This document shows, one piece after another, positions 18,321 to 25,744 of a stretch of 45,394 nucleotides of DNA. The translations under genes and the position numbers were made by a program. The notes under the pieces were generated by a model. The model was given only the letters and a program-made list of their open reading frames with translations, had not been told where the DNA came from and ran no database searches. The first letter of the stretch is position 1. Every line of letters begins with the position of its first letter. Where the stretch lies: the IMG/VR virus record IMGVR_UViG_3300033153_004077, positions 1 through 45,394 of that record, one strand, 5' to 3'. The stretch comes from a virus.

Positions 18321-19560
18321 TGATGTGAAGGCATTAGAGGTCATAGAGGCAGGGGCATTGACACCCGCCGCCATGTCGCCAGACCAGTTGCGCGAAGCAC
18401 TTGCTGTCGAGCAAGAGAAGCGCGATATATGGGATGAGTGGATTAGGAAGAACCTGCGCGAAGGTATCGACTATGATTACCCGTATCCCGGCGCGAAAAA
18501 GAAAAACCTGTTGAAGCCCGGTGCGGAGAGAGTTTGTAAATTGCTTCACTTGCGAGATACCTATGAAAAAGATACTGACACATGGGATATGCTTTCACAG
18601 GTAATGAAAGACAAAGGCACATTCGCATATAAGTGTATTTTACTATATGAAAACGGCGGTATTGCTGGCGAGGGGCGAGGCTGTGCATCAGAGGGTGAAA
18701 AAGCTGGCAAACGTATGCCCAAGGGATGGGAAGCGAACATGGCAATAAAGATGGGGAAAAAGAGGGCACTGGTGGACGCGGGGCTGTCAGTTGGCGGCCT
18801 GAGCAATTGCTTTACGCAGGATGCAGAGGATGTGAGGGATGCCGATCCGAAGCATCAGGAGAAACCAGCGGCACGGGCACCACAACAGGCACCCGCACAG
18901 GCAACGGGACTATCACCGAATCAGTGTACGGGATGCGGGAATGAGGTCAAGAGTCAAAAGGTGATAGCACACAGCAAAAGACAGCACGATCGCGTACTGT
19001 GTTGGGATTGTCAGGAACACATCAAGAGTGGTGGCGCGGCACCAGTGTACGAGGCACCGCCTGATGATGACATGGGACTCGGCTCGGAACCGTTCGATGA
19101 TATGCCGTTCGATGGCGATGATGGGATACCAGACCCTGAGCCGCCTGAAGAATTGGTAAAAAAAAAGGTCAAGCTGATGACTGACAAGCAACGTGGCGCG
19201 ATTAATGCACAATTCGGGCATGATGCAGTCCATGATTATGCCGTATCATTGGGGCATGAGTCATCGAAGCAGTTGACGTGTGACGAAGCGGCGGCAATGA
19301 TGGACAGGCATAATTACGATTACGACCTTGACGGCGATGATGGGGAGAACGTGGCGCAGACGGCCAAACAGAGTGCTTCTGTGGACAAGGAGAAGGCGAT
19401 AGTGATAGCCAGAATAGTAGAGCGCGGGTCAAGCATGGCGGATGTGGATAAAATATGTGCCACCTTAAAGATCAATCGCGTCGAGGGGTTATCATCGAAT
19501 GATCTTGATGTACTGATCGAGCTTGATGAGGCACTTAAAATCGTGGAACGTGAGGGATGA
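18310..19560 (+). CDS. Phage recombination-associated protein (KMxKKRALVDA family) with zinc ribbon
   Basis: A 416-aa protein. The N-terminal domain includes REGIDYDYPYPG, then LLKPGAERVCKLL, a G-rich GEGRGCASEGEK segment and the signature KMGKKRALVDAGL followed by FTQDAEDV (about 150-180). This signature marks a widespread phage family found near recombination genes. A possible ssDNA-annealing role is inference. A CTGCG...CWDC zinc ribbon (about 213-240) and an acidic linker follow, then a C-terminal LMTDKQRGAINAQFG module of the type seen at the ends of such proteins. The operon also holds a RusA-like resolvase, consistent with recombination. Confidence 0.6.
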   Translation: MKSDDVKALEVIEAGALTPAAMSPDQLREALAVEQEKRDIWDEWIRKNLREGIDYDYPYPGAKKKNLLKPGAERVCKLLHLRDTYEKDTDTWDMLSQVMKDKGTFAYKCILLYENGGIAGEGRGCASEGEKAGKRMPKGWEANMAIKMGKKRALVDAGLSVGGLSNCFTQDAEDVRDADPKHQEKPAARAPQQAPAQATGLSPNQCTGCGNEVKSQKVIAHSKRQHDRVLCWDCQEHIKSGGAAPVYEAPPDDDMGLGSEPFDDMPFDGDDGIPDPEPPEELVKKKVKLMTDKQRGAINAQFGHDAVHDYAVSLGHESSKQLTCDEAAAMMDRHNYDYDLDGDDGENVAQTAKQSASVDKEKAIVIARIVERGSSMADVDKICATLKINRVEGLSSNDLDVLIELDEALKIVEREG

Positions 19561-19561
19561 T

Positions 19562-19885
19562 ATGAAAGAAAAAATCGACGAACAATGTTGTGCAACGGCT
19601 CACTCTGGCCAGAGATGGGATCATGGCCATCAATGCGTGCGGCGTGCGGTCGTCGAGCGTGACGGGAAGTTCTACTGTAAACAACACGATCCGGTCGAGG
19701 TTGAAAAGAGGGATAAAAAGAGAGAAGAAAACTGGAAAAAAGACGCGCGGAACAGCGTGAGGAGAATGGTGAAAAGATCGTTCACCGCTGTCCGCGACTA
19801 CATGGCAGAGAACAACCTGACCACGCTGACCGTGCCTGAAATAAACGGCATAATTGATAAAATAGAATCAGAGATGGAGGGGTGA
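19562..19885 (+). CDS. Small basic Cys/His protein
   Basis: A 107-aa protein. The start at 19562 follows the previous stop closely. Its N-terminal half has spaced Cys/His residues (CCATAHSG, HQCVRR, FYCKQH) like a zinc-binding module. The middle is highly charged and helical. Function unknown; it may bind nucleic acid. Confidence 0.65.
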   Translation: MKEKIDEQCCATAHSGQRWDHGHQCVRRAVVERDGKFYCKQHDPVEVEKRDKKREENWKKDARNSVRRMVKRSFTAVRDYMAENNLTTLTVPEINGIIDKIESEMEG

Positions 19886-19886
19886 C

Positions 19887-20057
19887 ATGGATGATAAACC
19901 GTGTAGGCATTTAACGTACCTGACGGCAAATAGCGGGGAAAGATTAGCGTGCCGCATATCTGAAAAGCTGATACCATTAATCTGTCCTTACTTGGAATAC
20001 AATAAGCACCAATGGATGTGCGCTCGATACGAGCCTTGCGAGGATGACGATGCCTGA
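19887..20057 (+). CDS. Small Cys-containing protein
   Basis: A 56-aa protein with six cysteines and a late CARYEPCEDDDA segment. GAGGGG lies upstream and the next gene overlaps. The spacing of CRH, CR, CP, C and C suggests metal binding. No family is recognised. Confidence 0.65.
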   Translation: MDDKPCRHLTYLTANSGERLACRISEKLIPLICPYLEYNKHQWMCARYEPCEDDDA

Positions 20058-20220
20058 TAAACCCTATCTGCTGATGATTAATTATGGCACGGAAGGGTGG
20101 TCTATTGATAGCAGATATGATACGGCAGAAGAAGCCTTGAAACATGGCATGGAGTATGATACAAACCACTTCATGGTGTTGCGCGAAATAAAGTTCGTCA
20201 ATAGTGGGGATGATAAATGA
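20050..20220 (+). CDS. Small hypothetical protein
   Basis: A 56-aa protein overlapping both neighbours. The sequence (LLMINYGTEGWSIDSRYDTA) looks like a small alpha/beta domain with no Cys. Support comes from operon spacing and an upstream GAGGA. Function unknown. Confidence 0.6.
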   Translation: MPDKPYLLMINYGTEGWSIDSRYDTAEEALKHGMEYDTNHFMVLREIKFVNSGDDK

Positions 20221-20555
20221 GAACTCAGTGTCCAGCATGTAATGGCGGCAGGCTCGGCGACGGCGAATGGTGCGGTGAGTGCGGCGGATCAGGATATGTG
20301 ACACTCCGACCCCCCAAAACATACGGTAAATGCACTGACTGTAATGGTACTGGTAAGGTTGTTTGGCATGAGGGTGAGAGCGCACAACGGTGTTCGTCCT
20401 GTGAGGGTGTGGGGTACACATATATTTATGATGACGGTACGTTGGAAGCACCCTTTTATAAGCCCCAGCAGTGGGAGATAAAGAGGGCGAAGGCGCGGGA
20501 ACGCAGAAAAGCGGAGGAGGCGCAACGTGGCAAAGATAACGCCGGAGATGATTGA
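20217..20555 (+). CDS. DnaJ-type cysteine-rich domain protein
   Basis: A 112-aa protein with four CxxCxGxG-type units at about residues 5, 19, 39 and 59 (CPACNGG, CGECGGSG, CTDCNGTG, CSSCEGVG). These match the two-zinc Cys-rich domain of DnaJ/Hsp40. No J domain is present, so it is not a full co-chaperone. The C-terminus is basic and Glu/Arg-rich. Such stand-alone domains may bind unfolded proteins or nucleic acid. Confidence 0.75.
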   Translation: MRTQCPACNGGRLGDGEWCGECGGSGYVTLRPPKTYGKCTDCNGTGKVVWHEGESAQRCSSCEGVGYTYIYDDGTLEAPFYKPQQWEIKRAKARERRKAEEAQRGKDNAGDD

Positions 20556-20688
20556 GGCCAAGGAGCGCTGTAATGATTGTATCTGGTGCGGGAGTACCTA
20601 CTGTATACATGAGTGTTCCGGGCCGGGGTGTGACGACATGGAAAGCCTTGTGCCGAATGATGATAAAATGCCGGAGGTAGAGCGATGA
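20527..20688 (+). CDS. Small Cys-rich protein, GTG start
   Basis: A 53-aa protein. GTG at 20527 has GGAGGAGG upstream at good spacing. Six cysteines are clustered in CNDCIWCGSTYCIHECSGPG, a likely metal site. It overlaps the preceding gene out of frame and the next by ATGA. Confidence 0.6.
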   Translation: MAKITPEMIEAKERCNDCIWCGSTYCIHECSGPGCDDMESLVPNDDKMPEVER

Positions 20689-20900
20689 TTGATGGGCGCA
20701 CCAGAAAGGCTGTCCGCTCGGCGGCGGCATACTATCAAAACTCATCGCTGCGGGCTGTTTGCTCGATGTGCGGTAAGGAATTTAGAAAAGAGAGGGTAAT
20801 TTGCGGCACAATGGTATTCTTAATGGCGGGATGGGACTTAAATTTCGCCAGCGGGATAATACGGTGTCCCAACTGTATACCCCGTAGGGGAAAATTGTAA
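20685..20900 (+). CDS. Zinc-ribbon small protein
   Basis: A 71-aa protein. CSMCGKEF and a later CPNC form a C2-C2 zinc ribbon. A hydrophobic segment (TMVFLMAGWDLNF) lies between. It is coupled to its neighbours by overlapping start and stop codons. Function unknown. Confidence 0.65.
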   Translation: MIDGRTRKAVRSAAAYYQNSSLRAVCSMCGKEFRKERVICGTMVFLMAGWDLNFASGIIRCPNCIPRRGKL

Positions 20901-21082
20901 TGACCGATGAACACTGGCTACTCGATGACGGGACAATGAGCGGGGAGTGTGAGTATTGGTATCCCGCCCACGGTGGCGGCGTGTGTGACTGTTATTATGG
21001 CGGTGGAATCCCACAGCCATGCACCGCCGCCAACTGTCCGCGAAGGGGGAATGATGCTGAAGAGATTAAGTCTACAGGATGA
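20900..21082 (+). CDS. Small Cys/Gly-rich protein
   Basis: A 60-aa protein with five cysteines and Gly-rich turns (GGGVCDCYYGGG). Its start overlaps the previous stop by one base (TAATG). The Cys pattern suggests disulfide or metal binding. No family is recognised. Confidence 0.55.
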   Translation: MTDEHWLLDDGTMSGECEYWYPAHGGGVCDCYYGGGIPQPCTAANCPRRGNDAEEIKSTG

Positions 21083-21311
21083 TGAGTATTACCGCTACCG
21101 TGCGCGGTGTTGTAACTGTAATTTTGTGTGCGAATGGGTTGTTGCCAAAAAGAACATGGAGTGGGATAGATTTGATAAGGTCACAAGAGATTATTATTAC
21201 CCGACATTCATTTGCTGGTGCGGAAAGTGCGAAGAAATGGCTGTTTACCACCTAATGGCGTTCTCCGCAGAGAGTTACGGGGGGGGGAATGATGAAACTG
21301 AAACCGGGTGA
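21054..21311 (+). CDS. Zinc-ribbon small protein
   Basis: An 85-aa protein. The second of two adjacent ATGs was chosen for its spacing to AAGGGGG; 21051 is the alternative. A CCNC N-terminal half and CWCGKC C-terminal half make a probable treble-clef or zinc ribbon. It overlaps both neighbours. Function unknown. Confidence 0.65.
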   Translation: MLKRLSLQDDEYYRYRARCCNCNFVCEWVVAKKNMEWDRFDKVTRDYYYPTFICWCGKCEEMAVYHLMAFSAESYGGGNDETETG

Positions 21312-21537
21312 TCTTGTTCTTGAAAACGCACTAACAGACCGCTTCTGTGAGGTTGAAACAGATCCATTCTGCATATCTGAATTTTTCCCAAACGTAGAGA
21401 GCGTAGAAGATTATGTCTATGTTAGAACAAAATATAGAATGAAGTGGACAGAAACATTCGGGCGAGATGGTGGCATGATCCAAGACAGCTTCTTTATGCT
21501 GCCTGTTGGCGAACTCGAAAAGATCGGGAGGCTGTGA
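21292..21537 (+). CDS. Hypothetical protein
   Basis: An 81-aa protein. ATG 21292 is preferred over 21289 because of spacing to the G-rich SD. A KLKPGDLVLENAL start suggests an SH3-like small beta barrel. No motif is recognised. Confidence 0.65.
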   Translation: MKLKPGDLVLENALTDRFCEVETDPFCISEFFPNVESVEDYVYVRTKYRMKWTETFGRDGGMIQDSFFMLPVGELEKIGRL

Positions 21538-21538
21538 C

Positions 21539-21892
21539 ATGCAGGACATGATTGATGAGATTGAACTGCTTATCGCCGAGCTACAGGCCGAGGTTGACCA
21601 TTACCATTCGCGCGGCCCTACATGGGGCAGACTAAAGGGTTATAGGGCTGCCCTCGCCATCATCCGGCGCAGGCTCGGCGACGGTGCGTGGGTTGACGTG
21701 AGGACTAATAGGGATAAGCCGCCGACGTGTCAAAACTGTAGGTTGTCTCGCTTTGCTCGCGATAGCTATACTTGCCGCGCCGACGGAAGGATGTTAAACG
21801 TTACGGGCCACGTAGAAAACAATACTCTATGCAGCGACTGCCCCGCGCAAATGATAGGAGGACATGATGGCAAAGATACTGACAAGAGATGA
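21539..21892 (+). CDS. Coiled-coil plus zinc-binding protein
   Basis: A 117-aa protein. An N-terminal coiled coil (MIDEIELLIAELQAEVDHY) is followed by a Cys-rich half (CQNCRLSRF, CRADG, CSDCP). The layout suits a small DNA- or protein-binding factor. GAGG precedes the start. Function unknown. Confidence 0.65.
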   Translation: MQDMIDEIELLIAELQAEVDHYHSRGPTWGRLKGYRAALAIIRRRLGDGAWVDVRTNRDKPPTCQNCRLSRFARDSYTCRADGRMLNVTGHVENNTLCSDCPAQMIGGHDGKDTDKR

Positions 21893-22172
21893 GTTTGAGA
21901 ATTGTCTTGAATATGTCGATAGCAATAAAGAGGCATACCCGCCATATATGAATTCGCGGCAGGTTAGGGAATACGACGAGGCGGTGGAACTCATAGGCGA
22001 CCACGACGCCGCCATGCGTGAACGTGACGCGCAGAAGGACAGGGAAATCAAGGTGCTGAAACGTGCGCTGGAACTGGCGTGTATGTGCGAACTCGATGAG
22101 CGCGATATTGACATGGAAAAATTCTATATCCAACAGCCCGAGCAGGAATTGAAAGGAGACGACGATGCTTGA
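21867..22172 (+). CDS. Helical hypothetical protein
   Basis: A 101-aa acidic, mainly helical protein (EYDEAVELIGDHDAAMRERD). ATG 21867 has GGAGG at good spacing and overlaps the previous gene by 26 nt. Its last codons (GDDDA) arise from the next gene's SD/start cassette. Confidence 0.65.
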   Translation: MAKILTRDEFENCLEYVDSNKEAYPPYMNSRQVREYDEAVELIGDHDAAMRERDAQKDREIKVLKRALELACMCELDERDIDMEKFYIQQPEQELKGDDDA

Positions 22173-22362
22173 AATTTCGTGGGAGATGATGGTGTTTGAA
22201 TGTCCGGCGGAGGGGGAGACCGTTACGATGGAGAACTGTCGCGGGTGCGAACACCACGTGTCGTCTGATTACGATTCTCAGATAGCTTCGGTGAGCGGTA
22301 CGGTAGAATGTAGTTACGGCAAGGAGGGAGACGACGATGAAACACATACACATCAAGATTGA
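22165..22362 (+). CDS. Small Cys-containing protein
   Basis: A 65-aa protein with three Cys near CRGC and HH, and one late Cys (VECSYG), a possible zinc site. GGAGACGACG precedes the ATG, the first of three copies of this start cassette. Function unknown. Confidence 0.6.
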   Translation: MLEISWEMMVFECPAEGETVTMENCRGCEHHVSSDYDSQIASVSGTVECSYGKEGDDDETHTHQD

Positions 22363-22519
22363 GCAAACGTTACTTGATCGCGGTTTCAATGACGACAGGC
22401 TCGCACAACACATACGCTATTGCCTGCCGGGGTATATGAAGGACGCGGTGATAACGATTGTCAGGCCGGTGACAACTGTTGGGGGATTCCAGAAAGAGGG
22501 AGACGACGATGGAACATGA
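22337..22519 (+). CDS. Small hypothetical protein
   Basis: A 60-aa protein. Begins MKHIHIKIEQ and has a small alpha/beta look. It is preceded by the second copy of the GGGAGACGACG start cassette and ends EGDDDGT because the third copy follows. Function unknown. Confidence 0.6.
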   Translation: MKHIHIKIEQTLLDRGFNDDRLAQHIRYCLPGYMKDAVITIVRPVTTVGGFQKEGDDDGT

Positions 22520-22826
22520 ACTGAAATCAGACCCGAAGGCGTTCGCCGATGTTCAATCCGGCGACAAGAAAGCCGAGATTCGCGTTGATGACAGGACTCC
22601 GCGTTATGCCGTGGGCGATACGCTATGGCTGCGGGAATGGGAACCGCCTCGACACATACAGGCAGGCCCGATAATGAACGCCTCGACCTGTCTCGGGAAC
22701 GTGGGTGGCTATACCGGAGAGGAACTCCGGCGACGCGTGACTCACATTCAGCGGGGATACGGGTTGCCTGATACGTACGTGGCAATGAGTATCGAACTAA
22801 TCGAAACGGAGGATGATACGAAATGA
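22509..22826 (+). CDS. DUF3850 / ASCH-like (PUA-fold) protein
   Basis: A 105-aa protein. Start at ATG 22509 behind GGGAGACGACG. It begins HELKSDPKAFADVQSGDKKA and continues with EIRVDDR, YAVGDTLWLREW, TGEELRRRVTHI and a C-terminal YVAMSIEL strand. This is the DUF3850 pattern of the ASCH/PUA-like fold, expected to bind RNA or modified nucleotides. Such small proteins are common in phages; a biological role is not established. Confidence 0.75.
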   Translation: MEHELKSDPKAFADVQSGDKKAEIRVDDRTPRYAVGDTLWLREWEPPRHIQAGPIMNASTCLGNVGGYTGEELRRRVTHIQRGYGLPDTYVAMSIELIETEDDTK

Positions 22827-23044
22827 CAGTACGCGAAATGGTTGAAAAATATCTGAAGGACAACGGGTATGACGGGCTGTACGCTGCGGGTGAGTGCGCC
22901 TGTACGCTGGGTGAGTTGATGCCGTGTGGGAGCGGGAGCTATACCGTGTGGACGTGCGAACCGGGATATTTCTGTGATAGCGATGTAAACGATGGTTTCG
23001 ATTTTCATATCGGGCCGGACAAGCCGATAGAAAATGGGGGTTGA
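22823..23044 (+). CDS. Conserved phage hypothetical protein
   Basis: A 73-aa protein. TVREMVEKYLKDNGYDGLY and then CACTLGELMPCG with a later CEPGYFCD form a pattern common in prophage accessory genes, with four Cys that may bind zinc. Coupled by ATGA to the DUF3850 gene. Function unknown. Confidence 0.7.
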   Translation: MTVREMVEKYLKDNGYDGLYAAGECACTLGELMPCGSGSYTVWTCEPGYFCDSDVNDGFDFHIGPDKPIENGG

Positions 23045-23292
23045 TGAATATGGAACACCATGAATTTTCAACAACAAAACACAAGGCACGGAAACAACAC
23101 CGATGTATATGGTGCGGAGAGGCCATTGTGATTGGCGAGAAATATGTACTCCACAAAATCAAATTCGACGGTGTGTTTCAGAGCAATAAATATCACGCAG
23201 AGTGCTGGGGTTCAATGTTGTGCAGTGATTTTGATCCAGACGTAGGATACGCCGCGTTTTCCATGAAACGCGGGAAGCCGGAAGAAAAATAG
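23044..23292 (+). CDS. Zinc-finger small protein
   Basis: An 82-aa protein. HRCIWCGEAIVIGEKY followed by YHAECW makes a treble-clef or LIM-like zinc site with a basic N-terminus. ATG 23044 was chosen; ATG 23050 is possible. It may bind nucleic acid; this is not shown. Confidence 0.7.
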   Translation: MNMEHHEFSTTKHKARKQHRCIWCGEAIVIGEKYVLHKIKFDGVFQSNKYHAECWGSMLCSDFDPDVGYAAFSMKRGKPEEK

Positions 23293-23297
23293 ACCAC

Positions 23298-23310
23298 CGG
23301 GCGCGGCCCG
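23298..23310 (+). other. Hairpin immediately before a ribosome-binding site
   Basis: CGGGC (23298-23302) pairs with GCCCG (23306-23310) around a 3-nt loop, directly followed by AAAGGAG for the gene at 23324. A similar hairpin-SD unit precedes 23622. Confidence 0.6.
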
Positions 23311-23323
23311 AAAGGAGATAGGC

Positions 23324-23590
23324 ATGTTCAAATGGAAAGAGGTAGACTACATTGACGGCACCCTGAGTCACTACGAGGCAATAGTATTTGACGGGCTGCT
23401 CGATCTCACCGTTGAACCGCTTCACGGCTACTGGCTCGTAACGCTGTCAACGAACACCAAGGAGGCCGCGCACGTAATAGCGCATCATCGGCTGTTGAGC
23501 GGTGATGCCAATACGGCCAAGGCATGTGCTGAATATTATTACAGGCACTGGCTTGTGCGCGAGTTGAAGAAGGCGGGATGGTCTGAATAA
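23324..23590 (+). CDS. Hypothetical protein
   Basis: An 88-aa protein. A beta-rich start (YEAIVFDGLLDLTVEPLHGY) is followed by a helical C-terminus (ACAEYYYRHWLVRELKKAG). It is preceded by a hairpin-SD unit. No family is recognised. Confidence 0.65.
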   Translation: MFKWKEVDYIDGTLSHYEAIVFDGLLDLTVEPLHGYWLVTLSTNTKEAAHVIAHHRLLSGDANTAKACAEYYYRHWLVRELKKAGWSE

Positions 23591-23595
23591 TAACA

Positions 23596-23606
23596 GGGCG
23601 ATGCCC
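23596..23606 (+). other. Hairpin immediately before a ribosome-binding site
   Basis: GGGC (23596-23599) pairs with GCCC (23603-23606) around GAT, directly followed by GAAGGAG. It is nearly the same unit as at 23298-23310. Confidence 0.55.
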
Positions 23607-23621
23607 GAAGGAGCGATGATT

Positions 23622-23807
23622 ATGGCATATATTAACTTAGAAGAAGGCGATGGATGGGCCGTTGATGAACACCGCGTTATTTTCTACACTTGCGAAGAGT
23701 GCGGCTACGAAATGGGCTTCATGGGTAACGACGTGTGTTGCGAGAGTTGCGGGGGGCACATGGCGAACGTACCCGACCACATGGTCGAAAAATTCCAAGG
23801 GGAATGA
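23622..23807 (+). CDS. Rubredoxin-like zinc-ribbon protein
   Basis: A 61-aa protein. CEECGYE and CCESCGG form two knuckles of a zinc ribbon, as in rubredoxin-type folds. ATG 23622 gives an 8-nt spacing from AAGGAG; ATG 23616 is possible. Function unknown. Confidence 0.7.
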   Translation: MAYINLEEGDGWAVDEHRVIFYTCEECGYEMGFMGNDVCCESCGGHMANVPDHMVEKFQGE

Positions 23808-23971
23808 AACCCATGACGACCGACGAACTGAAAGAGAAGATCGGGCGGCGGATAAAACAATGGGGGAAATTGCGACCCTTGAGCCCGGTCGGAATGATGT
23901 TGTGCCGGAATGCCATTAAGAGATACCAGTCAGCCCTGTCCGTAATCGAGGACGTGGAGAATGATAGATGA
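23804..23971 (+). CDS. Small basic helical protein
   Basis: A 55-aa protein starting at an ATGA overlap; ATG 23813 is an alternative. A basic helix (LKEKIGRRIKQWGKLRPL) is followed by a second helix. It may bind nucleic acid or a partner. Function unknown. Confidence 0.6.
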   Translation: MKPMTTDELKEKIGRRIKQWGKLRPLSPVGMMLCRNAIKRYQSALSVIEDVENDR

Positions 23972-24192
23972 AATTGCAGCCATATGAAATTGCGGCCGCG
24001 CTTGAGGGAACTTGTGATGGTGTTGAGTTGATAATTGACCGCGAAGAACTCGACATGGACGCGGATGACGTGATGGAGATTCTCGCAGAACACAACATCG
24101 AGGAGTGTCCCGAATGCGGTTGGTGGGTAGACGCTGGCGAGTTAGCCGACTGTGAGGGCGAATTACAAGCGTGTGATGGTTGCAGACAATGA
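23968..24192 (+). CDS. Small acidic zinc-ribbon protein
   Basis: A 74-aa protein. An acidic helical half (IIDREELDMDADDVMEIL) is followed by CPECGWW and CDGC, a C-terminal zinc ribbon. It overlaps its upstream neighbour by ATGA. Confidence 0.65.
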   Translation: MKLQPYEIAAALEGTCDGVELIIDREELDMDADDVMEILAEHNIEECPECGWWVDAGELADCEGELQACDGCRQ

Positions 24193-24207
24193 TAGATAGG
24201 AGGACAA

Positions 24208-24387
24208 ATGAGACGAATACGACCAGAAGAATTTGATCCGGTTTACAGCTTTAAGAAGGGTTGGCGCGTTCGGTGGGGTCAAGACAATTTTGGCACTATG
24301 ATATTCGGCAACCTGCCGCTGCAAGAGTGCCGCGATCTGGAGAAAGATTATCAGGCGATGAAAAAGGAGGAAGACAATGCGGAATAA
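24208..24387 (+). CDS. Small hypothetical protein
   Basis: A 59-aa protein with SD AGGAGG. A basic beta-hairpin-like segment (FKKGWRVRWGQDNFGTMIF) is followed by a charged C-terminal helix. It overlaps the next gene by 11 nt. Function unknown. Confidence 0.65.
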   Translation: MRRIRPEEFDPVYSFKKGWRVRWGQDNFGTMIFGNLPLQECRDLEKDYQAMKKEEDNAE

Positions 24388-24742
24388 CATCATCATTGCA
24401 TTGATTTTATGTTGTGGCATGATGTTGGTCGGCGACTGGGTGGGGGCGAAGTCGGAGAGCATGACACTGGAGGGGAGAGGAAGCTATTACGGCAATGATC
24501 TTGATTACATGGTTTATCCTCCGAACCTTGGCGAACCAGTCACGCTTGAGGACATCATCGACGAGCGCATTGATAAGCGGCTGAATGAGATAGCTGATAT
24601 ACTGGTTCGCGATTCAAAAGAGCTTGATGAAGTGTCGGCTCTGTTCGGCGGCATTATAGCTGGTGCCGCTCAAATGGACGCGACAACGCTTAGGGTGGTA
24701 GCAAATGCGATAAGGGCCAGCGAGGAGCCGAGCGATGAGTGA
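24377..24742 (+). CDS. Exported or membrane-anchored protein
   Basis: A 121-aa protein. The first 24 residues form a signal peptide or anchor (NNIIIALILCCGMMLVGDWV) with a possible VGA cleavage site. The rest is acidic and helical. It lies just upstream of the RusA-like gene. A periplasmic role is possible; no family is recognised. Confidence 0.65.
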   Translation: MRNNIIIALILCCGMMLVGDWVGAKSESMTLEGRGSYYGNDLDYMVYPPNLGEPVTLEDIIDERIDKRLNEIADILVRDSKELDEVSALFGGIIAGAAQMDATTLRVVANAIRASEEPSDE

Positions 24743-25145
24743 ATTAACATTCACATTATCAGAGCATATCAAGCCTGTATCGGCTAATGTGGTGTCAGGC
24801 ATGCACCACATGGAACTGCATCGCATGGCGAAGGCATGGAAACGTGAGGCATATTGGGAACTGGTCAGCCAAAGAAATGCGCTTGGCAAAAAGGGGAAAA
24901 AGATTCCGCTCGATACACCAGTGAAATTATATATCACCTATCTATTCAGCGATACCAGGGGCCGCGATGATGATAACTATTCAGGTGGCTGTTCCACTAA
25001 ATGGCTGATCGACACCCTGAAAGGCATGGCGTGGGATGGAGATGATACGTCGAAGGAAGTCATGCTGAATGCATCAGTATGCGAAGGCATGGAAGTGAAT
25101 GAAACATTAATCAGAATAGTCGAAATGGAGGGACATGATGAATGA
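24735..25145 (+). CDS. rusA: RusA-like Holliday junction resolvase
   Basis: A 136-aa protein, the usual size. The core has RGRDDDNYSGG (about 75-85) followed by TKWLIDTL and a DGDDTSKE segment (about 101-108), matching the D-x-D-N, K...L-D-x-L and DD pattern of RusA endonucleases. It would resolve branched DNA before packaging. It overlaps the previous gene by 8 nt. Confidence 0.8.
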   Translation: MSELTFTLSEHIKPVSANVVSGMHHMELHRMAKAWKREAYWELVSQRNALGKKGKKIPLDTPVKLYITYLFSDTRGRDDDNYSGGCSTKWLIDTLKGMAWDGDDTSKEVMLNASVCEGMEVNETLIRIVEMEGHDE

Positions 25146-25239
25146 AGATTTGACACCAACACTATTCACTATCTGTATGATTGCGGCAATAGGAATACTT
25201 GTATTCATTCTCATTATTATTAATACCGCCCCTCTCTAA
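25138..25239 (+). CDS. Tiny membrane protein
   Basis: A 33-aa protein. ATG overlaps the RusA stop region, with GGAGG upstream. It is almost entirely one membrane helix (IAAIGILVFILIIINTAPL). It is the last gene of the operon. Function unknown. Confidence 0.6.
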   Translation: MNEDLTPTLFTICMIAAIGILVFILIIINTAPL

Positions 25240-25394
25240 ACGATCACATACTGATTGACCCACTCATATTATCATTATAATCACATTTATCATCGCGCAG
25301 GTTGAATCTTTAGTGTTGCTTGCATGCCATAGCACCTATAATTTCTGTTCGTCGCTCTCCGGCGACCGATTCCAGACGATAAACGCACTCCCAT

Positions 25395-25420
25395 AAAAAA
25401 AGCCGCCCTTCACGGACGGC
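25395..25420 (-). terminator. Rho-independent terminator of the leftward operon
   Basis: Read on the - strand, GCCGTCC (25420-25414) pairs with GGGCGGC (25408-25402) around GTGAA and is followed by seven T. Its stem resembles the late terminator. A second small GC hairpin (about 25424-25436) lies just upstream of it. I see no gene between 25240 and 25394. Confidence 0.85.
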
Positions 25421-25452
25421 TGGCCCCGGATCGGGGCATGGGGAATAGGGGA

Positions 25453-25638
25453 TTAAGTGGCTGTGTAAAATTGGCACTTTCCGTTTTTCATTAATGCCAA
25501 TCCTGCCGTAGATTTGCAATGAGGCATATTTGCCTTAAATCTTAGTGATCTCCATATTTGCTTTTCATCGCAGTGTTTACAAGTGCGACACCGCTCGATA
25601 AATTTTGCAAATAATAATTCCCAATCCGTGTATCCCAC
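25453..25638 (-). CDS. Small Cys-rich protein, GTG start
   Basis: A 61-aa protein. CRTCKHC with later Cys residues (PHCKS, KCQF) suggests zinc binding. The start is GTG with AAAGGTGG upstream. It is the last gene of the leftward operon, followed by a terminator. Confidence 0.65.
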   Translation of the reverse strand: MGYTDWELLFAKFIERCRTCKHCDEKQIWRSLRFKANMPHCKSTAGLALMKNGKCQFYTAT

Positions 25639-25660
25639 CTATATCACCACCTTTCATATT

Positions 25661-25744
25661 TTATTTAAGTTCCTTCCATATCAGCACTCCGGTGAGTGCC
25701 AAGATTGCAACGATGAATCCGAAATTAAACATTACTGATGTCAT
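25661..25744 (-). CDS. Tiny membrane protein
   Basis: A 27-aa protein with GGAGG at good spacing and an ATGA overlap with the upstream gene. One membrane helix (FNFGFIVAILALTGVLIW) is followed by KELK. Function unknown. Confidence 0.6.
   Translation of the reverse strand: MTSVMFNFGFIVAILALTGVLIWKELK

Noticed and set aside
19798-20745. Long - strand ORF (315 aa)
   Set aside because: It is a shadow of several well-supported + strand genes. His/Pro/Arg/Ser-rich composition and no SD.
25310-25519. ORF of 69 aa on the - strand
   Set aside because: It covers the terminator at 25395-25420 and overlaps the supported gene at 25453. No SD.
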